A stretch of 64,000 nt of DNA, from contig CAWEZI010000003.1 in the NCBI GenBank assembly GCA_963813525.1, positions 310,001 through 374,000 on the forward strand, written 5' to 3'. The notes beneath the pieces are model-generated. The model was not told where the DNA came from and did no database searches. It saw only the letters and a program-made list of their open reading frames with translations. Shown here in pieces: positions 1 to 8,877 of the stretch (its first letter is position 1; each line of letters begins with the position of its first letter). Source of the stretch: Bog-756 sp963813525. GTDB taxonomy: Bacteria; Actinomycetota; Acidimicrobiia; Acidimicrobiales; RAAP-2. Made by a program: the position numbers and the translations under genes.

Positions 1-49
1 AGGACACGGCCCCCACTGTTGACCGTAGCCTGGAGAGGTGCGGGCTCCC

Positions 50-496
50 GTGATCAGCTACCGGCACGGTTTCGAATTCGATCTGACCCCTGAACAGCTG
101 TGGAAGCGTATCGAGCAGACAGACAAATTCGAAGAGTGGTGGCCGTGGCTCACCGAGCTCCGGATCGAGGGCGAGGGGCTGTCGGCAGGGTCTGTCCTCT
201 ACGGCGTCGTCACCCCACCCCTCCCCTACCGCATGCGATTGCGGGTTGAGCTGGTCCGCTGTGAACGTCCCCACGCCATCGATGCAACCGTCGGTGGGGA
301 CCTCACCGGTCACGCCCAGCTCCGCCTCGGTGAGGTCGGCCAACGAACCTGGGCAGAGGTGGCCTGGGCGGTGGAGATGCAACAGCCGGCCATGCGGCTG
401 GCCAGCCGGATCGGTCGTCCCCTTCTGCAATGGGGACACGACCGAGTGGTCGAGATGACAGTCGCAGGGTTCCGCCGGCGTATCGAACGACGCTGA
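50..496 (+). CDS. SRPBCC (START/polyketide cyclase-like) family protein
   Basis: The 148-residue protein looks like a single SRPBCC helix-grip fold: an N-terminal strand with FEFDLTPEQLWKRI, the WWPWL segment after the first helix, and a C-terminal amphipathic helix. Such proteins bind hydrophobic ligands; the ligand here cannot be told. A GTG at 38 is in frame, but it overlaps the GGAGAGG ribosome binding site (32-38), so I prefer the GTG at 50, about 11 bases downstream of it. No partner gene is evident: the sedolisin gene follows 98 bases later on the same strand. The family call is by pattern only; function unknown. Confidence 0.72.
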   Translation: MISYRHGFEFDLTPEQLWKRIEQTDKFEEWWPWLTELRIEGEGLSAGSVLYGVVTPPLPYRMRLRVELVRCERPHAIDATVGGDLTGHAQLRLGEVGQRTWAEVAWAVEMQQPAMRLASRIGRPLLQWGHDRVVEMTVAGFRRRIERR

Positions 497-594
497 TCGG
501 CTTGGCCGCCTGCCGCCGGGGACAAGCCCGAGGCATTGCGGACCAGGCGGCAACCGGTTCGCCGTCAGCCCTGGCCCTCGGCTACTTTTCCCTT

Positions 595-2079
595 ATGGAG
601 AAGTCTGGCAGGGGCAAGTCGGGCAGGGCGCGCAGCCGGGGAAGACTGCCCGTTTTGGCGGCGGCGACGATCTTGTTGCTCCTGGCCGCCGCCGGCCCGA
701 TCGTCCTGGGTGGGTCGGGAACGTCACGATCGAGCGATCCGTCGTTGTCCAGCATGGTCAGAATCTCACCGGACGAGGTCTACCTGGGGTCGGGTACCCC
801 CAAGGCCCTGACCACCAGCGGACAGGGCCCACCGACCACCGCTGAATGTCTGAGCGATTTCGGGGTGCCCTGTTACCAGCCGTTCCAGATCCAATCGGCC
901 TACGACCTGCAGCCGCTCTTCAACCAGGGGATCGACGGGAAGGGCCAGACCATCGTCATCGTGGACGCGTACGGATCGCCCACCGCGGCCAGTGACCTCG
1001 CCGTGTTCGACCACGCTTTTGGAATCCCGGCGCCGCCATCCTTCAAGATCATCCAGCCCGCCGGCCCGATTCCGCCGTACGTGGTCGACCCAAATCGGGT
1101 GGGTTGGGCCGGCGAGACCGACCTGGATATCGAGTACTCGCACGTGATGGCGCCCGATGCCAACATCTTGTTGGTGGAGACACCGAAGAGCGAGAACGAG
1201 GGTACGAGCGGCTTTCCTCAGATCGAGACGGCGGAGAAGTACGTCGTTGCCAACCATTTGGGCGGCGTGATCAGCCAGAGCTTCAGCGCCACCGAGGAGA
1301 CCTTCCCCTCGCAGGCCTCTTTGCTCGCTCTGCGGGGTGCCTACGTGGATGCCGCCCAAAGCGGCATCACCGTCCTGACCGCTTCGGGCGACAGTGGCGC
1401 GGCGGACGTCAACCAACACGGGAAGTACTACGACTTTCCGGTTACGTCGTGGCCCGACAGCGATCCTCTAGTGACGGGCGTGGGTGGCACACAGCTCCAT
1501 CTCGCCGACAACGGGCAGGTGACCGCACCCGCCACCGTGTGGAACGACACCTACAACACGCCCACACAGAAGTACATCACCGGAAAGAATGGACCCAGTC
1601 CGCTTGCCGGGGGCGGCGGCCTTTCCGTCGTCTTTCCCCGACCGACCTACCAGAACCCGGTCAAGAGTGTGGTGGGCATACAACGCGGGGTGCCCGACAT
1701 CTCCATGAGCGCTGCATGCGACGGCGCCGTCGACGAGTACCAGGGCTTCGCCGGCCAAGTCGGCTGGTTCCCCGTATGCGGTACCAGCGAAGCCACCCCT
1801 CTCTTTGCCGGGGTGGTCGCCCTGGCCGATCAGGTAGCCGGTCATCCGCTGGGTCTGATCAACCCCGCGCTCTACGCCATGGAGCGGGCGGGAGACCCCG
1901 GCATCGCTGACGTGACCTCCGGAAACAACACAGTCGCCTTCCACTCCGGTGGCGCGCTCCACACCGTCCCCGGGTTTACCGCTCGCCGGGGTTACGACCT
2001 CGCCTCCGGCGTCGGTACGGTCAATGCCGCTCAGTTCGTTCCGGAACTGGCCCAAGCTGCATCGTCCGGCTCGGGATGA
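595..2079 (+). CDS. Secreted or membrane-anchored sedolisin (S53 family serine-carboxyl peptidase)
   Basis: 494 residues. A positively charged start is followed by a hydrophobic segment (about residues 20-43) that serves as signal peptide or anchor. The peptidase domain carries the sedolisin triad: Glu174 and Asp178 in GETDLDIEY, and Ser398 in CGTSEATP (family form SGTSxATP). Asp266 in the GDSGA motif is the expected oxyanion-hole acid. C-terminal DVTSGNN and GYDLASGVG match the family's calcium site. The long activation propeptide of kumamolisin-type enzymes is not evident; only about 100 residues separate the hydrophobic segment from the catalytic core. The frame is open upstream to 430, but ATG 595 gives a proper signal sequence. 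Family members are usually acid-active exported proteases, which fits an acidic habitat (inference). Confidence 0.9.
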   Translation: MEKSGRGKSGRARSRGRLPVLAAATILLLLAAAGPIVLGGSGTSRSSDPSLSSMVRISPDEVYLGSGTPKALTTSGQGPPTTAECLSDFGVPCYQPFQIQSAYDLQPLFNQGIDGKGQTIVIVDAYGSPTAASDLAVFDHAFGIPAPPSFKIIQPAGPIPPYVVDPNRVGWAGETDLDIEYSHVMAPDANILLVETPKSENEGTSGFPQIETAEKYVVANHLGGVISQSFSATEETFPSQASLLALRGAYVDAAQSGITVLTASGDSGAADVNQHGKYYDFPVTSWPDSDPLVTGVGGTQLHLADNGQVTAPATVWNDTYNTPTQKYITGKNGPSPLAGGGGLSVVFPRPTYQNPVKSVVGIQRGVPDISMSAACDGAVDEYQGFAGQVGWFPVCGTSEATPLFAGVVALADQVAGHPLGLINPALYAMERAGDPGIADVTSGNNTVAFHSGGALHTVPGFTARRGYDLASGVGTVNAAQFVPELAQAASSGSG

Positions 2080-2186
2080 CCGACGGGTCGGCTTGCCGGG
2101 CGATGGTGTTCGACCGGGCGGCATAGTCTCGATCAGCGCACGCGGTCGAATGCGGCCCTCGTCAGGCAAAGAAGGGGTTTCACGAC

Positions 2187-2708
2187 ATGGCCATGCCCGA
2201 GAACATCTTTGTCTTCATAGGCACCTATCCAAGCGAGGAGGCGGCGCGCGCCGACTCCGACCTCATTGAGGAGCTTCACACGGCCGGCGCCGTCGGAACC
2301 TTCGATGCGGCGGTGGTGGCCAAGGACGAATCGGGGACGATACACATCGAGAAGGATGAGATGGCCACCCGGCATGCCGGATGGGGTGGCGCGGCTGCCG
2401 GCGCTCTCGTCGGTCTTCTGTTTCCTCCCGCTTTGGTTGGTACCGTCCTGGTGGGCGCGGCAATCGGCGCGGTGTCTGGCCATCTGTGGCGGGGTCTGTC
2501 CCGCTCGGATTTCAAAGAGCTGGGGGAGACCATCGACGCAGGACACGCTGCTCTAGTGGTGGTCGGCGAGAACAAACTCGAGCAGACATTGCAGACCGCT
2601 GAGTTCTCGGCCGAGCGATGGATCGTCAAGAATCTCGACGTGAGTCCCCGCGATCTGGATTCTGCCGTCCGAGATGCGGCGAAGGAACTGATCCAGACCG
2701 AGGATTAG
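2187..2708 (+). CDS. DUF1269-type membrane-associated stress protein
   Basis: 173 residues in three parts: an N-terminal alpha/beta region with the motif FIGTYPSEEAARAD, a central Gly/Ala-rich hydrophobic stretch (about residues 70-105, GWGGAAAGALVGLLFPP) resembling a glycine zipper or membrane insert, and a soluble C-terminal part (HAALVVVGENKLEQ). This matches the DUF1269 family, which is often stress-induced and of unknown biochemical role. ATG 2187 follows AAGAAGGGG at a good distance. It precedes the DksA-like gene on the same strand with about 120 bases between them that contain a 19-bp tandem duplication. Confidence 0.8.
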   Translation: MAMPENIFVFIGTYPSEEAARADSDLIEELHTAGAVGTFDAAVVAKDESGTIHIEKDEMATRHAGWGGAAAGALVGLLFPPALVGTVLVGAAIGAVSGHLWRGLSRSDFKELGETIDAGHAALVVVGENKLEQTLQTAEFSAERWIVKNLDVSPRDLDSAVRDAAKELIQTED

Positions 2709-2780
2709 TCGGCCGAAGCCTTCCGTGGAGAGCGACCGACCGGAACAGGGGACGACGCCATTCTGTCGGTAATATTCCGT

Positions 2781-2818
2781 CGAGTCACCCGTCAGAAGTC
2801 GAGTCACCCGTCAGAAGT
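2781..2818 (+). repeat. 19-bp perfect tandem duplication upstream of the DksA-like gene
   Basis: Two exact copies of CGAGTCACCCGTCAGAAGT lie head to tail (2781-2799 and 2800-2818), with a further GT shared before the first copy. The second copy ends just upstream of the gene's ribosome binding site, so the duplication sits in the 5' leader or promoter of the gene starting at 2830. It looks like a recent slippage duplication; a role as a paired binding site is possible but unproven. Confidence 0.9.
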
Positions 2819-2829
2819 GAGGTGCGAAA

Positions 2830-3168
2830 GTGGATCACGCCAAGGCTCAAAGGCTCCTGCGCTCGGACCGCCGCCGAACCGAGCAGCTGCTAGCCGACAT
2901 GAGGGTAAGTGGCGGCGCCGACCGGACGGCGGCCGATCAGCCCGGAGACATGTTCGATTCGGCGGAGCCTCTCACTGAGGAGGGAACCGACCAGTCCGTG
3001 ACGTCTGAGCTCGAGGACCATTTGGCGGCCATCGGCAGAGCTGAGGAACGGCTGGCTGCCGGCACCTACGGCCTTTCGGTCCGAAGTGGGGTGCCCATTC
3101 CCGACGATCGACTCGAAGCCGATCCCGCTGTCGAACTGACCATCGAGGAAGCGGGGCACCTGGGCTGA
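2830..3168 (+). CDS. TraR/DksA-like protein lacking the zinc-finger cysteines
   Basis: 112 residues. The N-terminal half is charged and helical (coiled-coil finger-like) and ends in LEDHLAAIGRAEERLAAGTYG, the segment that precedes the zinc finger in DksA/TraR proteins. The C-terminal part keeps the spacing of the finger (GTYGLSVRSGVPIPDDRLEA) but has no cysteine at the four positions that normally read CxxC...CxxC. Proteins of this family bind the RNA polymerase secondary channel; without zinc the globular domain must fold otherwise or be degenerate. GTG start with GAAGTGAGGTG upstream. It could be an adapted regulator or a decaying one. Confidence 0.75.
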   Translation: MDHAKAQRLLRSDRRRTEQLLADMRVSGGADRTAADQPGDMFDSAEPLTEEGTDQSVTSELEDHLAAIGRAEERLAAGTYGLSVRSGVPIPDDRLEADPAVELTIEEAGHLG

Positions 3169-3209
3169 AAAGCGGGTTATCCACCTGACGGCGGAGTCCC
3201 GCGGGGGCC

Positions 3210-4043
3210 CTACCCCAGGCGTATGCCGGCCAGCTGGACCCCTTGGGCCACCAGACGACCGGTGTGGTCCCAGACGAAGCACGACTCGTCCACCCGCTGT
3301 GCATCGATCAGTCGTGCCCGCTGCAAGACCCGCACCGGGCCTGGGGCAGGTAGGGCGCGCACGTAGACGGTCAGCTCCAGGGTCGGAACCCATCCCGAGA
3401 ACTCAATGTCGAAGGTGGCCGGGGGAAAGGCGTCGACGGCGAAGAGGAGCGAGATCGGGTCGAATGGTTGGCCAGAGGGAAGCTCCAACCAACCCCGCAA
3501 CTCGCCGACACCTCTCGGGTGGCCGGTGGTGAAGCCGAGTGATCCGGGCTCGAGTCTTATGTCGATCTGCTCCATGATCGCCACCCGCATCCCGTTGGGT
3601 GTGTGTGGCTCGAAGGGCTCACACTCTTCGAAAGCGACGCTGCTCCTGGCGGGCAGCCCCTGTTCCCAGTAGGGCTGGGAGGCGGCATCGAGTCGGCTGG
3701 TCGTAACCAGGGCCTCGACACAGGCCTCCCCGCCCTGGCTCATTCGGCTACGGACCTGGCTGGCCGATCGTCCGCCTCGCAGGAGCTCTGTCTCGATCGA
3801 CACCGGGCCAGGATCGGGCGAATGCAGGTAGTGAGCACTGGCGGCGATCACATGCTGATGGGCAGTCACCGCTGTGGCCGCCCGCCCCATCATGGACAGC
3901 AGATAGCCGCCATTGGGCTTGCCGCCAATGGTCCACTCGGCATCGACCACGCCATCGAAGCGTCCCGCACCAACCGCGTTCACCGCCGTTACCTTGGCAA
4001 AGGAGGACGGCTTCACGCTGGCCAATCGGTCCTGACCCATCAT
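3210..4043 (-). CDS. Acyl-CoA thioesterase family protein (double hotdog)
   Basis: 277 residues with the layout of actinobacterial TesB-like thioesterases: an N-terminal hotdog with WTIGGKPNGGYLLSMMGRA (the usual ligand-pocket helix) and a C-terminal hotdog ending GRLVAQGVQLAGIR. The expected reaction is hydrolysis of acyl-CoA to free acid and CoA in the cytoplasm. The frame is open to 4076, but the paired ATGs at 4043/4040 are more likely because the remaining bases are needed as promoter space for the divergent MFS gene 51 bases away. No strong ribosome binding site marks either start. The divergent pairing suggests shared regulation of the two genes (inference). Confidence 0.8.
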   Translation of the reverse strand: MMGQDRLASVKPSSFAKVTAVNAVGAGRFDGVVDAEWTIGGKPNGGYLLSMMGRAATAVTAHQHVIAASAHYLHSPDPGPVSIETELLRGGRSASQVRSRMSQGGEACVEALVTTSRLDAASQPYWEQGLPARSSVAFEECEPFEPHTPNGMRVAIMEQIDIRLEPGSLGFTTGHPRGVGELRGWLELPSGQPFDPISLLFAVDAFPPATFDIEFSGWVPTLELTVYVRALPAPGPVRVLQRARLIDAQRVDESCFVWDHTGRLVAQGVQLAGIRLG

Positions 4044-4094
4044 CCGAACAGTAGTGGGTTGTTTAATAGAACGCAATCCGATAGAGTCCGTTGC

Positions 4095-5522
4095 ATGACG
4101 GGATCCACGCTCCTCCGAGAGGCGCCGGCGGCGGGTCGGGAGGAGTCCTCACCGCGACAGGTCCTCATCATCGTCTGTGCCGGAGTGGTGCTGGCCAGCC
4201 TCGACCTGTTCATCGTCAATGTGGCCCTCCCCCAGATCGCCCGGGACCTCGGAGCCTCCAATCTGGGTGAGCTGTCCTGGGTGCTCAACGGCTACGCCAT
4301 CGTCTACGCCTCGCTGCTCGTCTTCTTCGGTCGGTTAGCCGACCGTTACCGACGCGTTCGGGGCTTCCTCCTCGGTGTGGCTGTCTTTACGGCGGCCTCG
4401 GCGGCCTGCGCCGCCTCGACCAGCGTGGGAATGTTGATCGCCTTCCGCCTCGTCCAGGCGGCGGGGGCCGCCCTCCTCACACCCACCTCCTTGGGACTGG
4501 TCCTCGCCTCGTACCCGCCGGAGCGCCGGCACGGGGCCGTGCGGGCGTGGACGGCGACCGGCGGGATGGCGGCCGCCATCGGGCCTGTGGTGGGTGGGCT
4601 CCTGGTGGCGGCCAACTGGCGCTGGGTCTTCCTGGTCAATGTGCCGATCGGGATCGTCGCCATGGTTGTGGGATGGCGCCGTCTCCCCCACATCCCCGGT
4701 CATAAGACCAGGCCGCCTGATCCCCTGGGAGTTGTGCTGGCCACCGCCGGCGTCGGAGTCCTGACATTCGGAATCGTCGAAGGGAGTGACTGGGGCTGGA
4801 CCTCCCCCTCGATCGTGGCCACCATCGCCGCCGCCATCGTGCTGATCGCTCTCTTTGTGCTTCACTGCCTGACCAGTCGGAACCCTCTCGTCGACCCAAC
4901 CCTCTTCCGATCCCTCCCTTTCACCGGTTCGTCGCTCGTCGCTATCTTCTTTTCGGCGGCCTTCGGGGCAATGCTGCTCTCCATCGTCCTCTGGGAACAG
5001 GAGGTCTGGGGCTGGTCAGCTCTACGCGCCGGTCTGGGTATCGCCCCCGGACCGCTGATGGTGCCGCTCATGTCGTTCCTCGTCGCCGGAAGACTCATTG
5101 CCCGCTACGGACCTGCGCTCGTGATCAGCCTGGGCAGCCTGGCCTTCAGCGCTGGTGTGGGGTGGTGGGCCCTGGCCGTCACCGTCAGTCCGAACTACGT
5201 CACGGGCGTGCTGGGCGGGATGCTAATGACCGGTATCGGCGTCGGTCTGACCCTTCCCACCATGATGGCGACAGCGTCGTCCTCCTTGCCGGCGTCGTCG
5301 TTCGCCACAGGGTCGGCCGTGGTCAACATGATCCGTCAGACGGGACTCGCCCTGGGCGTGGCCATCCTGGTGGCCGTACTCGGCACTACCACCCACAGGG
5401 GCGGCGCCGAGCTCGACGCCTTTCGCCACGGCTGGTGGGTGATCGCCGCCATCGCCTTGATAGGTATCGTGCCTGCTCTCACTCTGCTGAGGCGACCGGC
5501 GACTTCGGGGAGTACAAGCTGA
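4095..5522 (+). CDS. MFS drug/metabolite exporter, DHA2 (14-TM) type
   Basis: 475 residues with about 14 hydrophobic segments. The first helix holds LDLFIVNVALPQIARDL, the cytoplasmic loop 2-3 has GRLADRYRRVRGF, and helix 5 carries the family C-like motif GPVVGGLL followed by WRWVFLVNVPIG. These are hallmarks of EmrB/QacA-type proton-coupled exporters. ATG 4095 is chosen because upstream in-frame codons run through the divergent thioesterase gene and are not homologous. Substrate unknown. The neighbour on the other strand is an acyl-CoA thioesterase. Confidence 0.9.
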   Translation: MTGSTLLREAPAAGREESSPRQVLIIVCAGVVLASLDLFIVNVALPQIARDLGASNLGELSWVLNGYAIVYASLLVFFGRLADRYRRVRGFLLGVAVFTAASAACAASTSVGMLIAFRLVQAAGAALLTPTSLGLVLASYPPERRHGAVRAWTATGGMAAAIGPVVGGLLVAANWRWVFLVNVPIGIVAMVVGWRRLPHIPGHKTRPPDPLGVVLATAGVGVLTFGIVEGSDWGWTSPSIVATIAAAIVLIALFVLHCLTSRNPLVDPTLFRSLPFTGSSLVAIFFSAAFGAMLLSIVLWEQEVWGWSALRAGLGIAPGPLMVPLMSFLVAGRLIARYGPALVISLGSLAFSAGVGWWALAVTVSPNYVTGVLGGMLMTGIGVGLTLPTMMATASSSLPASSFATGSAVVNMIRQTGLALGVAILVAVLGTTTHRGGAELDAFRHGWWVIAAIALIGIVPALTLLRRPATSGSTS

Positions 5523-5669
5523 TCCGCGGTCGAGCTACCCGGGAGAGAGAGCTCGCCTTGGATCGGCACATCGATGTCAACCACCACATCGGGCAGGAAC
5601 CGGCCTGCGGCCACCATCTTCTCCCCTTCCCGTGAGACGGGCCGACGAGCCCGCTCCGCCGTTTTCCAT

Positions 5670-7046
5670 TCACCGGGGCGCCGGGCCGATGGCGGTAGCC
5701 ACCCGGTGACCAGACCGGACAGCACTCTCCATGTAGCCCGCCAGGGTCTCGGTGTGTTCACCGGCAAACCAGATTGCGCCGTGAGCCTGGCGCACGATCG
5801 GCCAAAATCGGGTCAACTGACCCGGGGCGTACACGGCGTAGCCGCCTCCCGTGTAGCGCTCGTCCGACCAGGCCATCGTGGTAGCGATGTCACTCTTGTC
5901 CGGCCTCCCCTCGGGATAGACGATACCGAGTTGGTTCTGGTAGGAGGCAATTCGGTTCAGAGCACCAAGAGCGGCACCGGAGCGGGCGGCGTTGCCGGTC
6001 ACGAACTGAGTGAGCACTCCAGGGCGTTCGGCACCGCCCGGCATGGAGTCGGTTGCATCCCAGCCGGTGCCGAAGGGTAGGTCGGTGATAGTGAATCCCG
6101 ACAATCCCTCGGACAGCCAGAACCGCCGCTCAAACTGTGTCGACACCTTCAATGCATGGCCCAGATCGAGCTCGTCGATCATCGCCGCCACGTCGGGCGA
6201 AAGCGGGGGGACGAAGGTGACGGCGCGGAGGGCCGGCGGCGGGGCGGCCAAAACGAGATGGGCAGCGTCCAGCGGCTTGGCGTCCCCCCTCCCGGAAGTC
6301 ACCCGGACGCCCCACCCATACTGTTCGACGGTGGTCACCGGTGAATTGAGCCGCACGGCCGTTCCGAGGTCACGCGCCATCGCTTCAGGAAGCGTGCTGT
6401 TCCCCCCGGCGATCCGCAAGGTCTCCACTCCTGATTCCGGCAGAGCCTGATCAACAACAGACTGTTGGAGAACGAAGAGGAGAGACACCTGGTCGAGTTG
6501 GGCGTTGTAGTTGCCCCGGTAGTCGGTCTGAACGAGGAGCTCGGCGTTGGGGTCGAGTGTCTGGGTGGCTGCAAAGTCCTGAAGCGATTGCCTGTCCCAC
6601 AGTTCCGCCCGGGGGGCGCGTTCAGGGTGGGCGGGGTCCAGGTCTCCAGCCAGCTCGAGTAGGGCATCGCCGAAGGCCACGTATCCGGTCAGCGTCTTCG
6701 GGTCTGCGACAGAAAGGGCCTCGAGATCAGTGCGTCTGCCGGCCCTGTACACCGCGGCATCCTGCAACTTGTCGGCCGGCCGGTGGGCCAGCGCCAGGCG
6801 GTAGTAACGGGCCAGCGCCTGGATCTGGACATGGTTGTCGTCGATGGACTCGCCACCAGCCTCGACGTGCAAACCGTCGGTAAAGGGGCTGTAGAGAGTG
6901 TGAACGCGGCCACCGACCCGACTCCGGGCTTCGAGCACCGTCACTTCCCAGCCCCCGGCGCGGAGCGCCAGGGCGGCGGTGAGACCGGAGAGGCCGGCGC
7001 CAACCACGATGACCCGCCCCGACGTGGCCGGCTCCGGGCGCGGCAT
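5670..7046 (-). CDS. FAD-dependent flavin amine oxidase
   Basis: 458 residues from the internal ATG. The Rossmann fingerprint VIVVGAGLSGLTAALAL is at the N-terminus, the VLEARSRVGGRVHT motif follows, and the C-terminal FAD motif is IWFAGEHTETLAGYMESAV; together these define the monoamine oxidase/phytoene desaturase superfamily. It would oxidise an amine with FAD and oxygen; the substrate is not predictable. In the same frame, directly upstream (7047-7115), the DNA encodes a twin-arginine leader with a lipobox that lacks a usable start codon, so the true gene probably begins at about 7128 with one extra base at 7115-7117 (separate entry). If so, the enzyme is an exported lipoprotein. Confidence 0.85.
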   Translation of the reverse strand: MPRPEPATSGRVIVVGAGLSGLTAALALRAGGWEVTVLEARSRVGGRVHTLYSPFTDGLHVEAGGESIDDNHVQIQALARYYRLALAHRPADKLQDAAVYRAGRRTDLEALSVADPKTLTGYVAFGDALLELAGDLDPAHPERAPRAELWDRQSLQDFAATQTLDPNAELLVQTDYRGNYNAQLDQVSLLFVLQQSVVDQALPESGVETLRIAGGNSTLPEAMARDLGTAVRLNSPVTTVEQYGWGVRVTSGRGDAKPLDAAHLVLAAPPPALRAVTFVPPLSPDVAAMIDELDLGHALKVSTQFERRFWLSEGLSGFTITDLPFGTGWDATDSMPGGAERPGVLTQFVTGNAARSGAALGALNRIASYQNQLGIVYPEGRPDKSDIATTMAWSDERYTGGGYAVYAPGQLTRFWPIVRQAHGAIWFAGEHTETLAGYMESAVRSGHRVATAIGPAPR

Positions 7047-7128
7047 GGTTGTGCAACCACCGGCTACAGCTACGGCCGCTACGGCGGCGGAACCCAGGAA
7101 CTGTCTCCGGGTCAGGGAACAAGGGCAC
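7047..7128 (-). other. Frame-disrupted Tat/lipobox leader of the amine oxidase
   Basis: Reading upstream of the amine oxidase ATG in the same frame gives LTRRQFLGSAAVAAVAV then AGGC, i.e. a twin-arginine motif (RR codons at 7104-7109), a hydrophobic core and a lipobox Cys at 7053-7055. The frame hits a TAG a few codons further up with no ATG, GTG or TTG between. A GTG at 7126-7128 lies in the neighbouring frame; removing one base from the CCC run (7115-7117) joins GTG-CCC-TTG-TTC-CTG to the leader perfectly. This points to a one-base insertion or an assembly error. Confidence 0.75.
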
Positions 7129-7308
7129 TACGACGTCAGGGTAGTACCGGCGCCTCTGCGACTCCCTCAACACCGACCTCGGAAACCGCCTCGTCGATCT
7201 GGCCCCACCACCGGGAGATCTCGACGGCGGACCCGTGTGTCCACCCGGTGACCTGACGGTACGATTGTGTGACGGGTTTGGCGGTTGGGGATGAAGGAGC
7301 CTTATGGC

Positions 7309-7689
7309 ATGAGTGTTCGACTGAACCACACCATCGCCTGGTGCCGCGACAAGAAGGAATCGGCGGAATTCCTCACGGACATTCTTGGTCTCGAGCCGCC
7401 AACAGCGTTCGGACCCTTCCTCGTCGTTGAGCTTTCGAATGACGTCTCCATCGACTTTCACGAGATGGATGGCGTTATCAGCCCCCAGCACTACGCATTT
7501 CTGATCAGTGAGGACGAATTCGATGAGATCTTCGGTCGAATCCGCCTGCGCGATATCCAATACTGGGCTGACCCCGGCCTGCGCCAGCGGGGAGAGGTGA
7601 ACAGGGCCGACGGAGGACGGGGCATCTATTTCAAAGATCCCGACGACCACCTTCTCGAGGTGATCACGCGGCCCTACGGAAGCGGGTGA
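7309..7689 (+). CDS. VOC (glyoxalase/dioxygenase superfamily) protein
   Basis: 126 residues: a short vicinal-oxygen-chelate protein with paired beta-alpha-beta-beta-beta units. LNHTIAWCRDKKESAEFLTD opens the first module, and GRGIYFKDPDDHLLEVIT closes the second, with the usual His/Glu metal-ligand positions. ATG 7309 follows AAGGAG (7294-7299) at nine bases; earlier in-frame codons at 7285 and 7291 lack a site. Family members act as metal-dependent lyases, dioxygenases or antibiotic-binding proteins; the specific role is unknown. Confidence 0.82.
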   Translation: MSVRLNHTIAWCRDKKESAEFLTDILGLEPPTAFGPFLVVELSNDVSIDFHEMDGVISPQHYAFLISEDEFDEIFGRIRLRDIQYWADPGLRQRGEVNRADGGRGIYFKDPDDHLLEVITRPYGSG

Positions 7690-7871
7690 ACAGCTGGTCG
7701 GCGGGGTCGCTCCTGCACCGCATCCTGATACCAGCACCGCGCCCCGGCCGCACTGGCCCGATCGATCAGCCGGCGGGCCACTCCGTCCGAGTGACCTCAC
7801 CACCATTGACGGTCGGGCCCACAACCGAGCTGTGGCCACGCCTGTCCGTGTCCCGCCTCATCACGGGTCGA

Positions 7872-8744
7872 CTAGTCGGACGGCGTGTAAGTGAACTCGT
7901 CGACCGGGGTCACAATGCTCGTCCCTTTGGCGGTGGTCACTGTCACATCCACTGTTCCCGAGCCCAAAGGCGTGACCGCCGTGATGGACTTCGTTCGACG
8001 GTCCACGGTGTAGCTCACTGCCGGCGTCGAGCCGAAGTCAACGGCGGTGACCTTGGTGAACCCCGACCCCGTGATGGTCGTCGATGAGCCGGCGGGGCCC
8101 ACATCCGGTGAAACGGATGTCACCTTCGGGACTCTCAAGGCAAAGGTGTACTGGTCGGCCGGATCGATGGGGCTCGTGCCGTCCGGGCCGGTAACGGTGA
8201 TGTCCACTTGACCAACGGATGCAGCGGGGGAAATGGCTGTGATCGCCTGTGCAGAATCCACGACGTAGCTGGTTGCGGGCGTCGAGCCGAAGTCAACAGC
8301 CGTTGCCCCGAGGAAGTCGGAACCGGCGATGGTTACCCGATTGCCCCCTGTTGAGGCCCCCGCCTTGGGAGAGACACTCTGTATGGCCGGAGTGGTGACG
8401 TAGGTGAACTGGTCGGCCGGTACGGCGGCGCTGGTTCCATCGCCGGTGGTAACGGAGATGTCGACCGTGCCCGTACCCGCCGGCGAAACGGCCACGATGG
8501 TGCTGTTCGACTTGGCGAAGAAGCTGCCAGCTGGGGACGATCCGAAGTCGACCCCGGTGACGCCGACCACGTTCTTGCCCGTAATGGTGACGGTGGTGCC
8601 ACCGTTGACCGAACCGTGGTCGGGAACGACCGATCGCACGCTGGGAGTATGGGACATGCTGGCGACAGCCGTTCCCGTTAGCCCCATCACGAACGCACCG
8701 GTGGCCACGATGACGCTGGCCCCCAGCAGGCTGAGCTTGCGCAT
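7872..8744 (-). CDS. Secreted protein with three IPT/TIG immunoglobulin-like domains
   Basis: 290 residues. A signal peptide (about residues 1-30, MRKLSLLGASVIVATGAFV) is followed by three similar modules of about 85 residues, each with a pattern like SVSPxxGxxxGGTxVTITG and closing TPxDxFTY. These are IPT/TIG beta-sandwiches found in surface and adhesion proteins. ATG 8744 is preferred over ATG 8750 because AAGGGGG sits at the right distance. There is no sorting signal or membrane anchor at the C-terminus, so it is probably released or bound non-covalently. Adhesion or carbohydrate binding is an inference. Confidence 0.85.
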   Translation of the reverse strand: MRKLSLLGASVIVATGAFVMGLTGTAVASMSHTPSVRSVVPDHGSVNGGTTVTITGKNVVGVTGVDFGSSPAGSFFAKSNSTIVAVSPAGTGTVDISVTTGDGTSAAVPADQFTYVTTPAIQSVSPKAGASTGGNRVTIAGSDFLGATAVDFGSTPATSYVVDSAQAITAISPAASVGQVDITVTGPDGTSPIDPADQYTFALRVPKVTSVSPDVGPAGSSTTITGSGFTKVTAVDFGSTPAVSYTVDRRTKSITAVTPLGSGTVDVTVTTAKGTSIVTPVDEFTYTPSD

Positions 8745-8877
8745 TACCATCCCCCTTGATCTGGGACGCCAACAGACGCCACAGGTACGGTAGCTGTCCC
8801 TGATTGGCCCATCAACCGCAGCGGGCGATGCCGTAGACGCTGGATGATTAAATGCTGGATGATTCGGGCCGGCCAGG

